Part shown: positions 45,543 to 55,339 of the stretch, piece after piece | Layout of the letters: each line of letters starts with the position of its first letter | Numbering within the stretch: the first letter of the stretch is position 1 | Source: Lysinibacillus sp. SGAir0095 | GTDB taxonomy: Bacteria > Bacillota > Bacilli > Bacillales_A > Planococcaceae | DNA length: 64,000 bases | Direction: 5' to 3' | NCBI RefSeq assembly: GCF_005491425.1 | Contig: NZ_CP028083.1 | Location: 2,752,001-2,816,000, forward strand | Program-made: the position numbers and the translations under genes | The notes under the pieces: generated by a model | Told to the model about the DNA's origin: nothing | Database searches by the model: none | What the model saw: only the letters and a program-made list of their open reading frames with translations

Positions 45543-46356
45543 AGATATTGGAGATGGAGATCTTTCAAGTGAATTATTATTTACTTCATCCGATAAAGGC
45601 TCTTTTACTTTTTACGCGAAAGAAGCGGGCATCTTTTGTGGAGCTGAAATTATCCAAACCGGTTTTAAAATCTTGGATTCTTCCATAGAAGTAACTCTAT
45701 TAAAACGAGATGGAGAAAAAATTGAAATAGGTGATGAGATAGCAGTCATTGAGGGTTCTTTACAAAGCTTATTAGCTGGTGAACGAGTTATTTTAAATTT
45801 AGTTCAACGAATGAGTAGTATAGCCACAAATGCTTATAAAGCTGTCGAGTTAACGAAAGGAACAAATGCAAAAATTTGTGATACTCGAAAAACGATACCT
45901 GGACTTAGAATGCTGGATAAGTATGCAGTTCGTACAGGGGGGGCCTATAATCACCGGAGTGGCCTATATGACTGTATTATGTTGAAGGATAATCACATCT
46001 CTTTTGCGGGAAGCATCTCTAGAGCTGTATCTGATGCGAAATCAAAAATCGGTCATACTGTTAAAATCGAAGTTGAAATTGAGTCGAAAGAACAGCTCAT
46101 CGAAGCGATTGAAGCAAAAGCAGATATTATTATGTTCGATAATCGAAGCCCTGAGGAAATCCGCAATTGGCTGCCGTTTGTCCCTTCGTCCATCATCACG
46201 GAGGCTTCAGGTGGCATTACATTTGATAATTTAAAAGATTATGCAAAAAGTGGTGTGGAGTTTATTTCGTTAGGTGCTCTCACCCACTCTGTGAAAGCAT
46301 TGGATATAAGTGCTCTAGTACAGTTGAAAGGAGAAAAGATTAATGGGTATCACTAG
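45496..46356 (+). CDS. nadC: Nicotinate-nucleotide pyrophosphorylase (carboxylating)
   Basis: 286 residues. Signature segments: [84 protein letters not shown] and [13 protein letters not shown]. It converts quinolinate plus PRPP to nicotinate mononucleotide. The start inside nadB is supported by GAGGGAAGGACTTT and by the family N-terminus. Confidence 0.96.
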   Translation: MNKIKLQTMLKQFFNEDIGDGDLSSELLFTSSDKGSFTFYAKEAGIFCGAEIIQTGFKILDSSIEVTLLKRDGEKIEIGDEIAVIEGSLQSLLAGERVILNLVQRMSSIATNAYKAVELTKGTNAKICDTRKTIPGLRMLDKYAVRTGGAYNHRSGLYDCIMLKDNHISFAGSISRAVSDAKSKIGHTVKIEVEIESKEQLIEAIEAKADIIMFDNRSPEEIRNWLPFVPSSIITEASGGITFDNLKDYAKSGVEFISLGALTHSVKALDISALVQLKGEKINGYH

Positions 46357-47443
46357 TTTACTCGGAAGCAATATGCTGCCTGAAAAATATCGTACAATGA
46401 AGCGTTCTGAGATGGAACAACGAATACTCGAAATTAAAGAAACGCTTGGAGATCAATTATTCATACCAGGCCATCATTATCAAAAGGATGAAGTTATTCA
46501 GTTTGCGGATAGTATAGGAGATTCATTGCAGCTTGCAAGAGTCGCAGCAGCAAATAAAAAAGCACAGCATATCGTGTTCTGTGGTGTACATTTCATGGCT
46601 GAAACTGCCGATATGCTTACGACAGATGACCAAATTGTATACTTGCCAGATATGCGTGCAGGATGTTCAATGGCGGATATGGCGGATATCTATCAAACGG
46701 AAGAAGCATGGATCGAACTCCAGAAGCTGCTTGGCGATACAATCATTCCTTTAACGTATGTCAATTCAACAGCTGCCATTAAAGCATTCACAGGAAGAAA
46801 TGGCGGGGCTTGTGTTACATCATCTAATGCTAAGAAAATGGTGAAATGGGCATATACTCAAAAAGAGCGTTTATTCTTCTTACCTGACCAACACCTAGGA
46901 CGAAATACAGCATACGAATTAGGCATTCCTTTAGAGCAGATGGCTGTCTGGAACCCGATGAAAGGCGAACTTGAGTATGAAGGTAACCTAGCAGATCTAA
47001 GGGTCATTTTATGGAAAGGCCATTGCTCAGTTCATCAAGGCTTTACCGTATCAAATATAAAAAATGTACGAGAAAGATATCCCCAAATGACCATCATTGT
47101 TCACCCAGAATGCTGTCGTGAAGTTGTTGAAGCATCTGATTTAAATGGCTCAACAAAATATATCGTGGACACAGTTAATTCTGCTCCAGCGGGTTCAAGC
47201 TTCGCTATCGGAACAGAGATGAATCTGGTTAAACGTATTATTGCGGATCACCCAGATAAGCAAATCATTTCACTAAATGAAAATATGTGTCCATGCTTAA
47301 CAATGAATCGAATTGATTTACCCCATCTCTTGTGGGCATTAGAAATGATTACAGAAGACGTGCCGGGAAATATCATTAAGGTTGCTCCTGAAGTAACTAA
47401 GGAAGCAAAATTGTCACTTGATCGGATGCTTGCATTAGCTTAA
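46343..47443 (+). CDS. nadA: Quinolinate synthase A
   Basis: 366 residues, the long Bacillus-type NadA. Three cluster-binding Cys regions are seen: [24 protein letters not shown] and [15 protein letters not shown]; also [14 protein letters not shown] and [10 protein letters not shown]. It condenses iminoaspartate with dihydroxyacetone phosphate using a [4Fe-4S] cluster. Overlaps nadC by 14 nt. Confidence 0.96.
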   Translation: MGITSLLGSNMLPEKYRTMKRSEMEQRILEIKETLGDQLFIPGHHYQKDEVIQFADSIGDSLQLARVAAANKKAQHIVFCGVHFMAETADMLTTDDQIVYLPDMRAGCSMADMADIYQTEEAWIELQKLLGDTIIPLTYVNSTAAIKAFTGRNGGACVTSSNAKKMVKWAYTQKERLFFLPDQHLGRNTAYELGIPLEQMAVWNPMKGELEYEGNLADLRVILWKGHCSVHQGFTVSNIKNVRERYPQMTIIVHPECCREVVEASDLNGSTKYIVDTVNSAPAGSSFAIGTEMNLVKRIIADHPDKQIISLNENMCPCLTMNRIDLPHLLWALEMITEDVPGNIIKVAPEVTKEAKLSLDRMLALA

Positions 47444-47448
47444 TAAAC

Positions 47449-47493
47449 CAAGAATCTACATTTGTTCGTGCATACCATATGTAGGTTCTTTTT
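47449..47493 (+). terminator. Terminator of nadBCA
   Basis: AGAATCTACAT pairs with ATGTAGGTTCT, followed by six T residues on the plus strand. Confidence 0.75.
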
Positions 47494-47494
47494 T

Positions 47495-47745
47495 CGTCCA
47501 TTATAATCAGTTTCCCACTCTAAAATGCAATAACTTTATTTAGTCCAATGACTTCGAATCCACATGATAAAGTTGCGCGGGCTGCTTCAGTGGCAAGTCC
47601 ATGATTTCTATATTTACTAGAAATCCCGTAGTATATTTCAGTCGCATTCATCTCGAAATCATCTGGAACTTAACCACAATAGCCAATCACTCTTTGGTCT
47701 TCTATATGTAAAATAGAAAGATTAATCGAAAATAATAAATTCCGC
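47495..47745 (-). pseudogene. Decayed GNAT acetyltransferase fragment
   Basis: The minus strand reads ILHIEDQRVIGYCG, a stop, then VPDDFEMNATEIYYGISSKY and RNHGLATEAARATLS, ending GFEVIGLNKVIAF before another stop; a +1 shift then restores an EWETDYNG segment. The pattern IGY-G, EIYYGI, YRNHGLATEAARA is the acetyl-CoA-binding core of GNAT proteins. No start is seen at its 5' end. It is a remnant, not a working gene. Confidence 0.75.
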
Positions 47746-47780
47746 AGTAACAAATTATTGTGGAATTATTATTTTTTATT
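47731..47780 (+). terminator. Hairpin with T-run before sspI
   Basis: AATAATAAATTCCGCA (47731-47746) pairs with TGTGGAATTATTATT (47759-47773), followed by T residues on the plus strand. It may be the remains of another gene's terminator or insulate sspI. Confidence 0.6.
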
Positions 47781-47870
47781 ATTTGATTAGACAACTTTGC
47801 CGAATTACTTAATTTACTATGTATAGTTTCCTTTTAGTGATGCAGACTAGTCATTAAGGAGGCGATTGTT

Positions 47871-48080
47871 ATGAATTTTCAAATTAGACAAGCCATTACT
47901 TCAAATGTACAAGGTGATAGTGCTGCCGAGTTCCGCGATACTGTAGAAGATGCAATTACGCGTGGAGACGAGCATTTATTACCTGGTCTTGGCGTATTTT
48001 TAGAAAAATGGTGGCATGCATCTTCACCAGACGAACAACAGCAATTTACTGAAAAACTTTCAAAAGCATTTCAAAACTAA
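47871..48080 (+). CDS. sspI: Small acid-soluble spore protein I
   Basis: 69 residues. The sequence with LLPGLGVFLEKWW, ANV-type N-terminus (RQAITSNVQGDSAAEF) and ASSPDEQQQF tail fits the SspI family of forespore SASPs. TAAGGAGGCGATTGTT precedes the ATG. In B. subtilis sspI lies next to ysgA; here the nad genes, among others, stand between. A weak stem-loop follows (48085-48128). Confidence 0.9.
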   Translation: MNFQIRQAITSNVQGDSAAEFRDTVEDAITRGDEHLLPGLGVFLEKWWHASSPDEQQQFTEKLSKAFQN

Positions 48081-48133
48081 TGAAATGTAAGGCTGGCTTG
48101 CTTGAGTTTTCATGTCTTGGCAGCCTTCTACCT

Positions 48134-48547
48134 TTATATTCCCCAATCACTTTTCAATATTTTATTTAATTGTTCAAGATCAACTTTTTCCGAGATTTTC
48201 TTTTCAATGTCCATCTTCAACAGATTGTACTTATCAATGCAAATTTGTCCTAGGTCTGTTAATTGAATACATTTATCACGATTATTACTACCTGGTACTA
48301 ATTCGACTAATCCCTTAGATGCTAATTTCTTAACAAATTTATGGGCTGCTTGCCGAGATATTTGTACGTTTTTAGCAACCATCGATATTGTTGGCTGATG
48401 GTTATTCACCTTTGACATGATGTACCATTCTGAATTCGAAATGGAAATATCACTCATTTCGTTCCATTTTTCTTCTAAAATTCTTCGTATCGTACCGTGT
48501 CGCTCACTAATAAGATCAAATAAGTCTAATGGTTCCACGTCAATCAA
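48134..48547 (-). CDS. MarR-family regulator, divergent from a CarD-like gene
   Basis: 137 residues. Winged helix: SNSEWYIMSKVNNHQPTISM, VAKNVQISRQAAHKFVKKLA, SKGLVELVPGSNNRDKCIQL. The start is probably TTG 48547 after AAGGGAATGA; GTG three codons on is possible. It is divergent from a CarD-like gene across two palindromes that fit MarR operators, so autoregulation and control of that gene are likely. Confidence 0.85.
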   Translation of the reverse strand: MIDVEPLDLFDLISERHGTIRRILEEKWNEMSDISISNSEWYIMSKVNNHQPTISMVAKNVQISRQAAHKFVKKLASKGLVELVPGSNNRDKCIQLTDLGQICIDKYNLLKMDIEKKISEKVDLEQLNKILKSDWGI

Positions 48548-48600
48548 TCATTCCCTTGCATCTCATTTTCGAGAATAATATACTCAATCACGCACCATTT

Positions 48601-48615
48601 GTCAACTAAGTTGAC
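48601..48615. promoter_or_regulatory. MarR-type operator 1
   Basis: Palindrome GTCAACT-A-AGTTGAC. Its right half is the -35 region of the CarD-like gene promoter, so occupation would block it. Confidence 0.75.
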
Positions 48616-48639
48616 ATTTTTCTTAAAATAACCTATAAT
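48611..48639 (+). promoter_or_regulatory. SigA promoter of the CarD-like gene
   Basis: TTGACA (48611-48616), 17-nt spacer, TATAAT (48634-48639); a consensus promoter, hence a strong one when not repressed. Confidence 0.88.
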
Positions 48640-48646
48640 GAAATTA

Positions 48647-48661
48647 GTCAACCTAGTTGAC
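48647..48661. promoter_or_regulatory. MarR-type operator 2
   Basis: Palindrome GTCAACC-T-AGTTGAC over the expected transcription start; nearly identical to operator 1, 46 bp away centre to centre. Confidence 0.75.
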
Positions 48662-48684
48662 AATATGTACTTGGGGGCGAAATA

Positions 48685-49200
48685 ATGTTTAATATTGGTG
48701 ATACGATTATCTATTCTGCTCATGGATTATGCCAAATTGACGGCATCAGTGAAAAGACTATTTCAGGTGTAACAAAAACCTACTATGTACTGCATCCTCT
48801 TAATAATGAAAAATTAGAAATCAGTACTCCTGTTGATAATAAAACCATTTCAACACTTATGGCTAAAGAAGAAGCTGAAGAAATTTTGGAATTGTTTACT
48901 GAACCAGGCATAGAATGGATTGATAAAGGCAACCAACGTACACAAGGCTATTCTCTCATTGCCAAAAAAGGTGATCGAAAAGAAATTGCTAAAGTGATTA
49001 ATACTTTACTTGTGAAAAAACACGAGATAGAAAATAATGAAAAGAAATTTCCGGAACAAGACCGCAAGCTGTTGGTTTCAATGCAAAGTATCTTATTCTC
49101 AGAGCTTGCCCTTTCTTTAAACACAACTACTGAGGAAATATCCCAAAAAATTGCTCACTTATTAGAGATTGACGGAGAAGTGATCCTTACAAATGAATAA
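48685..49200 (+). CDS. CarD/CdnL-family RNA polymerase-binding regulator
   Basis: 171 residues. The N-terminal FNIGDTIIYSAHGLCQIDGI, YYVLHPLNNEKLEISTPV block is a CarD/TRCF RNA polymerase interaction domain; the rest is helical (about 75-170), as in CdnL and B. subtilis YdeB. Family members bind the polymerase beta subunit and stabilise open promoter complexes. Control by a dedicated MarR repressor is unusual. TTGGGGGCG precedes the ATG. Confidence 0.88.
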   Translation: MFNIGDTIIYSAHGLCQIDGISEKTISGVTKTYYVLHPLNNEKLEISTPVDNKTISTLMAKEEAEEILELFTEPGIEWIDKGNQRTQGYSLIAKKGDRKEIAKVINTLLVKKHEIENNEKKFPEQDRKLLVSMQSILFSELALSLNTTTEEISQKIAHLLEIDGEVILTNE

Positions 49201-49216
49201 GTACCGTCTCATCAGG

Positions 49217-49253
49217 CAGCCTCTTAAAGTATGTTTATTTAAGGGCTGTTTTT
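49217..49253 (+). terminator. Terminator of the CarD-like gene
   Basis: CAGCCTCTTAAA (49217-49228) pairs with TTTAAGGGCTG (49238-49248), then five T residues. Confidence 0.75.
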
Positions 49254-49285
49254 CTGCTTACAAACAGTTGTGTAACCATATTAAA

Positions 49286-49317
49286 AAGCAACCCAGCGTC
49301 TCCCAGGTTGCTTTTCT
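49286..49317 (+). terminator. Second terminator in the same gap
   Basis: AAGCAACC (49286-49293) pairs with GGTTGCTT (49306-49313), followed by T-rich sequence. With the A-run on the other side it may end both directions. Confidence 0.65.
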
Positions 49318-49465
49318 TATGTAGCGATGAGGCATTCCATCCTGAACAACGACATCGCATGAAATCGCTACAGCGAGTCCCCCGTAGACAAATTTCTTTT
49401 TTATTCATTAAGTAAAAATATACAGCCCGTATATAATTTTTACTTTGCTAATTCATTTAGTTAAA

Positions 49466-49504
49466 AATATTGCCTTTTGCGCATGGAGTCTTTTCTCCGC
49501 TTGC
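49466..49504. repeat. Partial copy of the argF 3' end
   Basis: This 39-nt stretch matches 49573-49611, in the last codons of argF, at 37 of 39 positions. It lies 107 nt further downstream of argF and is followed by a GCGAC/GTCGC hairpin. It is a short duplication whose frame is not kept as a gene. Confidence 0.75.
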
Positions 49505-49553
49505 GACTGTCGCTGGCTTTCGTCGCAGAGCCAATATATTTTTAGTTACGCTT

Positions 49554-50519
49554 TTATGCTAAAATTGATGCCAATACTGCCTTTTGCGCATGGAGTCTAT
49601 TCTCCGCTTGCTCAAAGATAAATGAATTCGGGCCATCGATAACGGAAGTTGCTACTTCTTCTTCACGGTGTGCTGGCAAGCAGTGTAAGAACATGTAGTC
49701 AGCTTTTGCATGAGCAACTAATTGATCATTAATTTGATAGCCTTCGAAATCTACTAAACGTTTTGCCGTTTCCTCTTCTTGCCCCATACTAGTCCAGACA
49801 TCTGCGTAAACCGCATCTGCATTTTTAACAGCAGCAACTGGATCATTCGTTACACTTACAAGACTACCATTCTCTTTGGCAATTTTCTGTGCCTTTGCAA
49901 TCACTTCTTCATTTGGTTCATAACCAATAGGCGTTGCTACAACAATATCCATTCCCACATGTGCAGCTGCCACCACTAAGGAATGTGCCACGTTATTACC
50001 ATCTCCAACGTAAGCAATTTTCAGTCCTTTTAAGTCCCCTTTGCATTCTGCTATTGTCTCTAGATCTGCCAATGCCTGACACGGATGATAGATATCTGTT
50101 AATCCATTAATAACTGGGATTGAAGCATGATCAGCTAATTCTTTCACCATTTCATGTGAGTTTGCACGAATCATGATTGCGTCAAGATAGCCTGATAAAA
50201 CATGTCCTGTATCTGAAATCGGTTCACCACGTCCAATTTGCATATCGCGGGAATGCATAAACATTGCTTTTCCTCCAAGTTGATTCATGCCAACTTCAAA
50301 GGAAATACGCGTACGTGTTGAATGTTTTTCAAAAATCATTCCCAATGTCTTACCTTCTAGTAATCTCGGACATCTTCCGGCCTTCGTAATCTTTTTTAAT
50401 TGTGTAGCTAATTGGATTAACTCCTGAACCTCTTCACTTGTATAGTCTAATAATGTCAATAGATCCTTCCCTTTAAGGCTTGACACTAACTTAAGCTGAA
50501 CCTCTTCTAATAATTTCAT
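49554..50519 (-). CDS. argF: Ornithine carbamoyltransferase
   Basis: 321 residues from ATG 50519 (GGGGGCGAACATTTT upstream). Carbamoyl-phosphate motif [29 protein letters not shown], the ornithine motif [14 protein letters not shown] and [10 protein letters not shown] are intact. It makes citrulline in arginine synthesis. It stands alone rather than in an arg operon. A consensus promoter and ArgR-like boxes lie upstream. Confidence 0.95.
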   Translation of the reverse strand: MKLLEEVQLKLVSSLKGKDLLTLLDYTSEEVQELIQLATQLKKITKAGRCPRLLEGKTLGMIFEKHSTRTRISFEVGMNQLGGKAMFMHSRDMQIGRGEPISDTGHVLSGYLDAIMIRANSHEMVKELADHASIPVINGLTDIYHPCQALADLETIAECKGDLKGLKIAYVGDGNNVAHSLVVAAAHVGMDIVVATPIGYEPNEEVIAKAQKIAKENGSLVSVTNDPVAAVKNADAVYADVWTSMGQEEETAKRLVDFEGYQINDQLVAHAKADYMFLHCLPAHREEEVATSVIDGPNSFIFEQAENRLHAQKAVLASILA

Positions 50520-50558
50520 AAAATGTTCGCCCCCAAACTTCCGATTGATGATGAGTTC

Positions 50559-50587
50559 ATTATACATATGTATATTTATTAAATCAA
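50559..50587 (-). promoter_or_regulatory. SigA promoter of argF
   Basis: Minus strand TTGATT (50587-50582), 17-nt spacer, TATAAT (50564-50559). Confidence 0.75.
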
Positions 50588-50658
50588 GTGTATTTTTATA
50601 ATTTATCTAACTTTTTATAATTCATTGATTATGCAAAAAACAAGATTTATTATTCATT
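50587..50658. promoter_or_regulatory. Candidate ArgR boxes upstream of argF
   Basis: On the minus strand AATTATAAAAATACACT (50603-50587) abuts the -35 and AATGAATAATAAATCTTG (50658-50641) lies further up; both resemble the ARG box pattern CATGAATAAAAATKCAAK known for Bacillus AhrC/ArgR. Matches are partial and the region is AT-rich, so chance is possible. Confidence 0.4.
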
Positions 50659-50833
50659 AAAATGAGAAAAATATCCACATCACCTTATAAAAATTCAATA
50701 TCACACTTTTCATCACTTTTAAATATATGCACAACACAATTAATTAGTCACCAATAGAAAATAAAAAAAGAGCAATAGTTTACTCTTCCACAATTATTTA
50801 TAAAGAAATCCACAGCAATTAAAAATTTTTATA

Positions 50834-50868
50834 AAAAAACAGGAGACAAAAATTCTGTCCCCTGATTC
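50834..50868 (-). terminator. Terminator after the M42 peptidase gene
   Basis: CAGGAGACA pairs with TGTCCCCTG, followed on the minus strand by seven T residues. Confidence 0.8.
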
Positions 50869-50877
50869 TTTGTTAAA

Positions 50878-51966
50878 TTAATCAAAAATTATTTTGTTCA
50901 CTGTGTCACGATCTAACTTTTTAACGAGTTCGACAATTAGCTTTACCGTATTTTCGTAATCATCACGATGTAAAATGGCTGCATGCGAGTGGATATAGCG
51001 TGTAGCTATACCAATTGCCATTGCCGGTACTCCGTTTGCAGTTAAGTGGATGGAACCTGCATCTGTTCCCCCACCTGGTGTTGAATCGAATTGATATGGG
51101 ATATTATTTTCTTCTGCAACATCTACAACAAAATCACGAAGACCTTTATGTCCTACCATTGAAGCATCGAAAATTATTATTTGTGGGCCTTCACCAATTT
51201 TCGAAGTCGATTCCTTTGGTGTAATTCCTGGCGTATCACCTGCTACACCAACATCCACTGCAAAGCCGATATCAGGTTGGATTTTAAATGTTGCCGTTTT
51301 CGCTCCACGAAGGCCAACTTCTTCTTGTACATTTCCTACACCATATACAACATTCGGATGCTTAGTATCTTTTAATGCTTTTAAAACATCAATGGCAATG
51401 GCACAACCAATTCGATTATCCCAAGCTTTTGCTAAAAGCAATTTTTCATTTTTCATCACATTAAATTCAAAGTATGGTGTAATCATATCACCTGGACGAA
51501 TACCCCATTCTTTTACTTCATCTTTTGAGCTTGCACCGATATCGATAAATAACTCTTTTAAATCCATTACTTTCTTGCGTTGTTCTACAGGTAGAATATG
51601 AGGTGGTTTTGAACCGATTACCCCAATAATCTCCTCACCTGAACGAGTTGTGATTGTCACACGTTGAGAAAGCATCACATGACTCCACCAACCACCAACA
51701 GTTTGGAATTTAATGAAGCCTTTTTCATCGATTTGAGTGACCATAAAACCAATTTCGTCTAAATGGCCAGCAATCATTATTTTAGGGCCATTTTCATCGC
51801 CTACTTTTTTAGCGATTAAACTTCCTAAATTATCTTGTTCAATCTTATCTGCAAATGGCTCAATATATTTACGCATTACTGCACGAGGAGCTCGTTCATT
51901 ACCCGGGATTCCATTTGCATCAGTTAGTTCTTTTAACATTTTCAATGTATCATCTAATTGCACCAT
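50878..51966 (-). CDS. ysdC: M42-family metallo-aminopeptidase, YsdC-like
   Basis: 362 residues. Zinc-binding motifs of the M42/FrvX family: [11 protein letters not shown] (first His and Asp), [11 protein letters not shown] (bridging Asp), [10 protein letters not shown] (catalytic Glu pair), [11 protein letters not shown] (Asp) and [12 protein letters not shown] (last His). Such enzymes form large tetrahedral cytosolic aminopeptidases. Position near ysdB matches B. subtilis ysdC. TAGGAGGGCG precedes the ATG. Confidence 0.94.
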   Translation of the reverse strand: MVQLDDTLKMLKELTDANGIPGNERAPRAVMRKYIEPFADKIEQDNLGSLIAKKVGDENGPKIMIAGHLDEIGFMVTQIDEKGFIKFQTVGGWWSHVMLSQRVTITTRSGEEIIGVIGSKPPHILPVEQRKKVMDLKELFIDIGASSKDEVKEWGIRPGDMITPYFEFNVMKNEKLLLAKAWDNRIGCAIAIDVLKALKDTKHPNVVYGVGNVQEEVGLRGAKTATFKIQPDIGFAVDVGVAGDTPGITPKESTSKIGEGPQIIIFDASMVGHKGLRDFVVDVAEENNIPYQFDSTPGGGTDAGSIHLTANGVPAMAIGIATRYIHSHAAILHRDDYENTVKLIVELVKKLDRDTVNKIIFD

Positions 51967-52086
51967 CTATTCGCCCTCCTAAATTGACTCTCCCTAATTA
52001 TACCTTTATTATTTCGGTTATTGAAATACATTATCCTCTTTTTTACCTTTTCATTTTGACAAAAATAGAATCTATGGAGTTTCAGC

Positions 52087-52569
52087 TTAATAGCCGTTTC
52101 TCTGACGCTCATAGTTCTTTTCATTTTTGGCGAAATAGGCTTTGATAATATCTTCCAAAGTAAAGTCTAAATTAAAAGCCAATACCCCATAATATTGCCA
52201 TACATCTTGATAACTATTCCTAGTAGGATTTTGTATAAATGTTAAAATCGCTTCTTGTGTTCGTAAAAACCAATTTGTTAAATCCTCTTTTACTTTAACT
52301 TCTGGCCATTCTTCTAAAGATAATCCCTTAGCGTTTCCAAGTGAAAGCAAAAAGTGAATCGAATCCACGAATTCTTCCAAAATAACTTCATGCTCCGAAG
52401 GACCTTTCGTACTCCAGAATTTAAAGCATCTTGTTTCATTTGCCAGTTCTGCCAGTTCAATCATTAAAGCAAGTCCTTTTTCTTTAAAGACATCACGGTT
52501 AATACCTTGTGTTTTTTCGATAAAAGTATCTAATTCTCTCTGCATTTCAAATAATTCTTTAAATTTCAT
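52087..52569 (-). CDS. Dimeric all-alpha dUTPase-like protein
   Basis: 160 residues from ATG 52569 (GAGGGATTTTTTT upstream). The all-alpha NTP pyrophosphatase metal motifs are visible: MIELAELANETRCFKFWS (E-x-x-E-x-x-N-E-type) and LEEFVDSIHFLLSLG (E-x-x-D). It resembles the dUTPase_2 family found in Bacillales chromosomes and phages, which convert dUTP to dUMP. No prophage genes adjoin it here. Confidence 0.88.
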   Translation of the reverse strand: MKFKELFEMQRELDTFIEKTQGINRDVFKEKGLALMIELAELANETRCFKFWSTKGPSEHEVILEEFVDSIHFLLSLGNAKGLSLEEWPEVKVKEDLTNWFLRTQEAILTFIQNPTRNSYQDVWQYYGVLAFNLDFTLEDIIKAYFAKNEKNYERQRNGY

Positions 52570-52597
52570 AAAAAAATCCCTCAATTTCTAAATAAAA

Positions 52598-52624
52598 TGA
52601 AACCTATCGTGCCACTTAATCGTA
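52598..52624 (+). promoter_or_regulatory. SigW-type promoter of ysdB
   Basis: TGAAAC (52598-52603), 17-nt spacer, CGTA (52621-52624), the ECF SigW pattern. B. subtilis ysdB is a known SigW regulon member. Confidence 0.8.
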
Positions 52625-52661
52625 AAGGAACTTACAACGTTTTTACAAGGGGGAACTTGAA

Positions 52662-53060
52662 TTGGCTCTTCTACTTTTCCGTTTGCTTATTATCGTATTA
52701 GTCGTTTACATATTTTACAAAGGTGTTCGGTACCTTACTGACCCTAAGCGAAAACTAGATGAAGCTTTTGAAAACGGCGAATATTATTTCTATGACGATG
52801 TAAAAAATGTTCGTAAAAACTTTTTCATTTCTTATAAAGGTGCTCTTTTTGAGGGTGAGAAATATTTAGGAACAACGGAAAATGCTTTTGAAGTTGTATC
52901 GATCTTCGTATGGGTTCATGATACGATGAAGCTTCAAGGGTTAACGAAAGATGACTTTTACTATTTGGAGAAAGAAATTCAAATGAGCTATCCTAAAGCT
53001 AAAATCAATTGGAAAAATCCAATAGAGCAGTTGATGAAAGAACAATCGAATGAGCTTTAA
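52662..53060 (+). CDS. ysdB: SigW-regulated protein YsdB
   Basis: 132 residues. One N-terminal membrane segment (ALLLFRLLIIVLVVYIFYKG) then a cytosolic domain with KRKLDEAFENGEYYFYDDVK, VRKNFFISYKGALFEGEKYL. Start is TTG 52662, with AAGGGGGAACTTGAA before it. The family belongs to the envelope-stress regulon; molecular function unknown. Confidence 0.88.
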   Translation: MALLLFRLLIIVLVVYIFYKGVRYLTDPKRKLDEAFENGEYYFYDDVKNVRKNFFISYKGALFEGEKYLGTTENAFEVVSIFVWVHDTMKLQGLTKDDFYYLEKEIQMSYPKAKINWKNPIEQLMKEQSNEL

Positions 53061-53180
53061 ATCACCTTATTGCTTCAAAATTTCAATTTGATGATAATCT
53101 GGCTGCACTTATCCATCTTCTAAAAATAAGGATTGTCTAACACTGCTCCTACTATGCATGTAAGACAATCCTCTATTTTA

Positions 53181-54824
53181 TTATTTAATGCTCGATTTCG
53201 CTAGTAACTTTTCGAGCTCTATTTCAATCAATTCAAGATCTAAACGTTCATAAAGCGGTTTAATGTCATTAATAATAGCTCTCGGTAAATCCTTTTGAAT
53301 GGTCCATTCATTATTTTGTATATCAAGCATTGTTTTTATTTTCGTTGAAGCAAAGGGTAAGAACGGCTGTAGAACTTGCGCAAGATTTTGAATGATAAAG
53401 ACACATGCTGAAAGCGTTTCTTTACATTCCTCTACCTCCTCCTTAACTTGAATCCACGGTTTTCGCTCATCAAAATATCGATTGGCAATACGGACATAAT
53501 GAAAGACTTTTTCCAACGCTTGTTTAAAATGCCCCCCTTCTATTAAAGCTCCTACTTCATCATATAAATCTTTTGTTTTATCATAAATGTCTACATCTAT
53601 TTTGGTATGCGGGATTTCCCCTTCAAATGATTTTTCAATAAACTTCAGGGTCCGATTAACAAAGTTACCAAATGCTCCGAGCAACTCGCTGTTATGGCTA
53701 TAGATAAACTCTCGCCAAGAAAAATCTGTATCACGATTCTCCGGTGCATTTACAGATAAAAAATAGCGAATTGAGTCTGGATCATACTTTTGTAAAATTT
53801 CAGGTAGCCATACAGCCCAGTTTTGACTTGTTGATAATTTTCTTTTCTCCAAAGTTAAATATTCATTTGAAATAATATGGGTTGGCAAATTTTGAAGATT
53901 GATTCCTAAAAGAATTGCTGGCCAGATGACTGTATGAAATGGGATATTATCTTTTCCATGAATGTAATAGGAGATAGTAGTTTCATTCCACCATTCTTCT
54001 ATATTCTCCTGGTTCTGCCTCGCCCATTCGATACTTGCTGTTAAGTATCCAGACACAGCCTCGATCCAAACATAGATTTTCTTCCCTTCAAAGCCTTCAA
54101 CCGGTACATCTACTCCATTTGGTAAATCTCGTGTTACAGCTCGATCTGGGAGTCCTTCAGCTAAGTACCTTTTTGTTAAACTAAGTGCATTTTTTCTCCA
54201 TAGATTTTCTCGTTCTGCCTTTTCTGTATATGCTTCGAGCTTATTTTGGAAAGCACTAAAGCTAAAATAGAAATGCTCCGTTTCTTTTATAACAGGCTTT
54301 GTTCCACATATTTTACAGTGTTTATCGATTAAATCCAGGGGATCTAAAATCTTGGAGCAATTATCGCACTGATCTCCTCTAGCTTTCACTCCGCAGTTTG
54401 GGCAAATCCCCTCTACGAAACGATCAGGAAGAAACTGCTGATCCTGCTCACAATAGGCTTGTTCAATCTTCTTTTTATATAAGTAACCATTCTCCAATAA
54501 TGTCAAAAAAATTTTTTGAACAGATTTATGATGATGTGGCACGTCCGTTCGAGTGTATAAATCATACGAAAAGCCTAGCTTGTTAAATACTTGCTCGAAT
54601 TCCTCATGATATCTGTCAGCAATGGCTTTAATTGTTGTCTTTTCTTGGTTTGCGCGGATTGAAATAGGGGTTCCATTACAATCGCTTCCCGAAACATATA
54701 ATACCCTCTCCCCCTTTTGCCGATAATATCTGGCTAATATATCTCCTGGTAATAATGCAGCGATATGCCCTAAATGCAATGAGCCATTTGCATATGGCCA
54801 TGCACCACCTATTAAAATTGTCAT
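53181..54824 (-). CDS. Second-type methionyl-tRNA synthetase
   Basis: 547 residues, class I. HIGH region: [20 protein letters not shown]; two zinc knuckles, [16 protein letters not shown] and C-x-x-C in HCKICG; the signature loop reads KRKLSTS rather than KMSKS. The double knuckle and the archaeal/E. coli-like layout differ from the usual Bacillus MetG, and there is no C-terminal tRNA-binding domain. It resembles MetRS2-type enzymes, some of which tolerate inhibitors of the standard enzyme. A Met T-box controls it. AAAGGAGAGAGG precedes the ATG. Confidence 0.9.
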   Translation of the reverse strand: MTILIGGAWPYANGSLHLGHIAALLPGDILARYYRQKGERVLYVSGSDCNGTPISIRANQEKTTIKAIADRYHEEFEQVFNKLGFSYDLYTRTDVPHHHKSVQKIFLTLLENGYLYKKKIEQAYCEQDQQFLPDRFVEGICPNCGVKARGDQCDNCSKILDPLDLIDKHCKICGTKPVIKETEHFYFSFSAFQNKLEAYTEKAERENLWRKNALSLTKRYLAEGLPDRAVTRDLPNGVDVPVEGFEGKKIYVWIEAVSGYLTASIEWARQNQENIEEWWNETTISYYIHGKDNIPFHTVIWPAILLGINLQNLPTHIISNEYLTLEKRKLSTSQNWAVWLPEILQKYDPDSIRYFLSVNAPENRDTDFSWREFIYSHNSELLGAFGNFVNRTLKFIEKSFEGEIPHTKIDVDIYDKTKDLYDEVGALIEGGHFKQALEKVFHYVRIANRYFDERKPWIQVKEEVEECKETLSACVFIIQNLAQVLQPFLPFASTKIKTMLDIQNNEWTIQKDLPRAIINDIKPLYERLDLELIEIELEKLLAKSSIK

Positions 54825-54872
54825 GTTTCCTCTCTCCTTTTAATAATCTTCATCTTCTAAAAATTGACCATA

Positions 54873-55140
54873 AAAAAACGCCCTAATCGAAAAACGATTA
54901 GGACGAGTGTTCCCGTGTTACCACCTAAATTCACAAACAGTTCACACCATTTGCCTCCATCAGTACGTGTTCATACTGCTGCTGTTGTAACGAGTGCCTT
55001 TCTCGTCGTAGCCTACACAACTGTTTCGGTACGAAGCTTGAAGGGTCATTTTCAATAAGGATCGTCTGCTTCATTTCCACCATCAGAAGCTCTCTTTAAA
55101 ACTACCTCTTATTTACTTATCCTTCTCAAACGCTTTTGAA
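54873..55140 (-). promoter_or_regulatory. T-box leader of the MetRS gene (Met, ATG specifier)
   Basis: T-box motif AGGTGGTAACACGGG (54926-54912, minus strand), then a terminator with perfect stem CCTAATCG/CGATTAGG and seven T residues. Stem I holds GAAAATGACC, giving an ATG (Met) specifier. Confidence 0.92.
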
Positions 55141-55156
55141 TAGTAATTAATAACTA

Positions 55157-55185
55157 ATTATAGGGGGTTAGTTATATTTTTTCAA
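55157..55185 (-). promoter_or_regulatory. SigA promoter of the MetRS T-box leader
   Basis: Minus strand TTGAAA (55185-55180), 17-nt spacer, TATAAT (55162-55157). Confidence 0.8.
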
Positions 55186-55339
55186 TAGTAGAATATTCGG
55201 AAATTTATAATCACGCTGTTTTGCTTATTTATAATTGGCGATTATTTCGAGAAAAGAAACAAATCCGGGGTTGGCTTTTCTTTTAGAATAAGTTTCATCG
55301 GGTTTGTCAAACGTATTTGGAATTGACTTTTTTCTTTCT

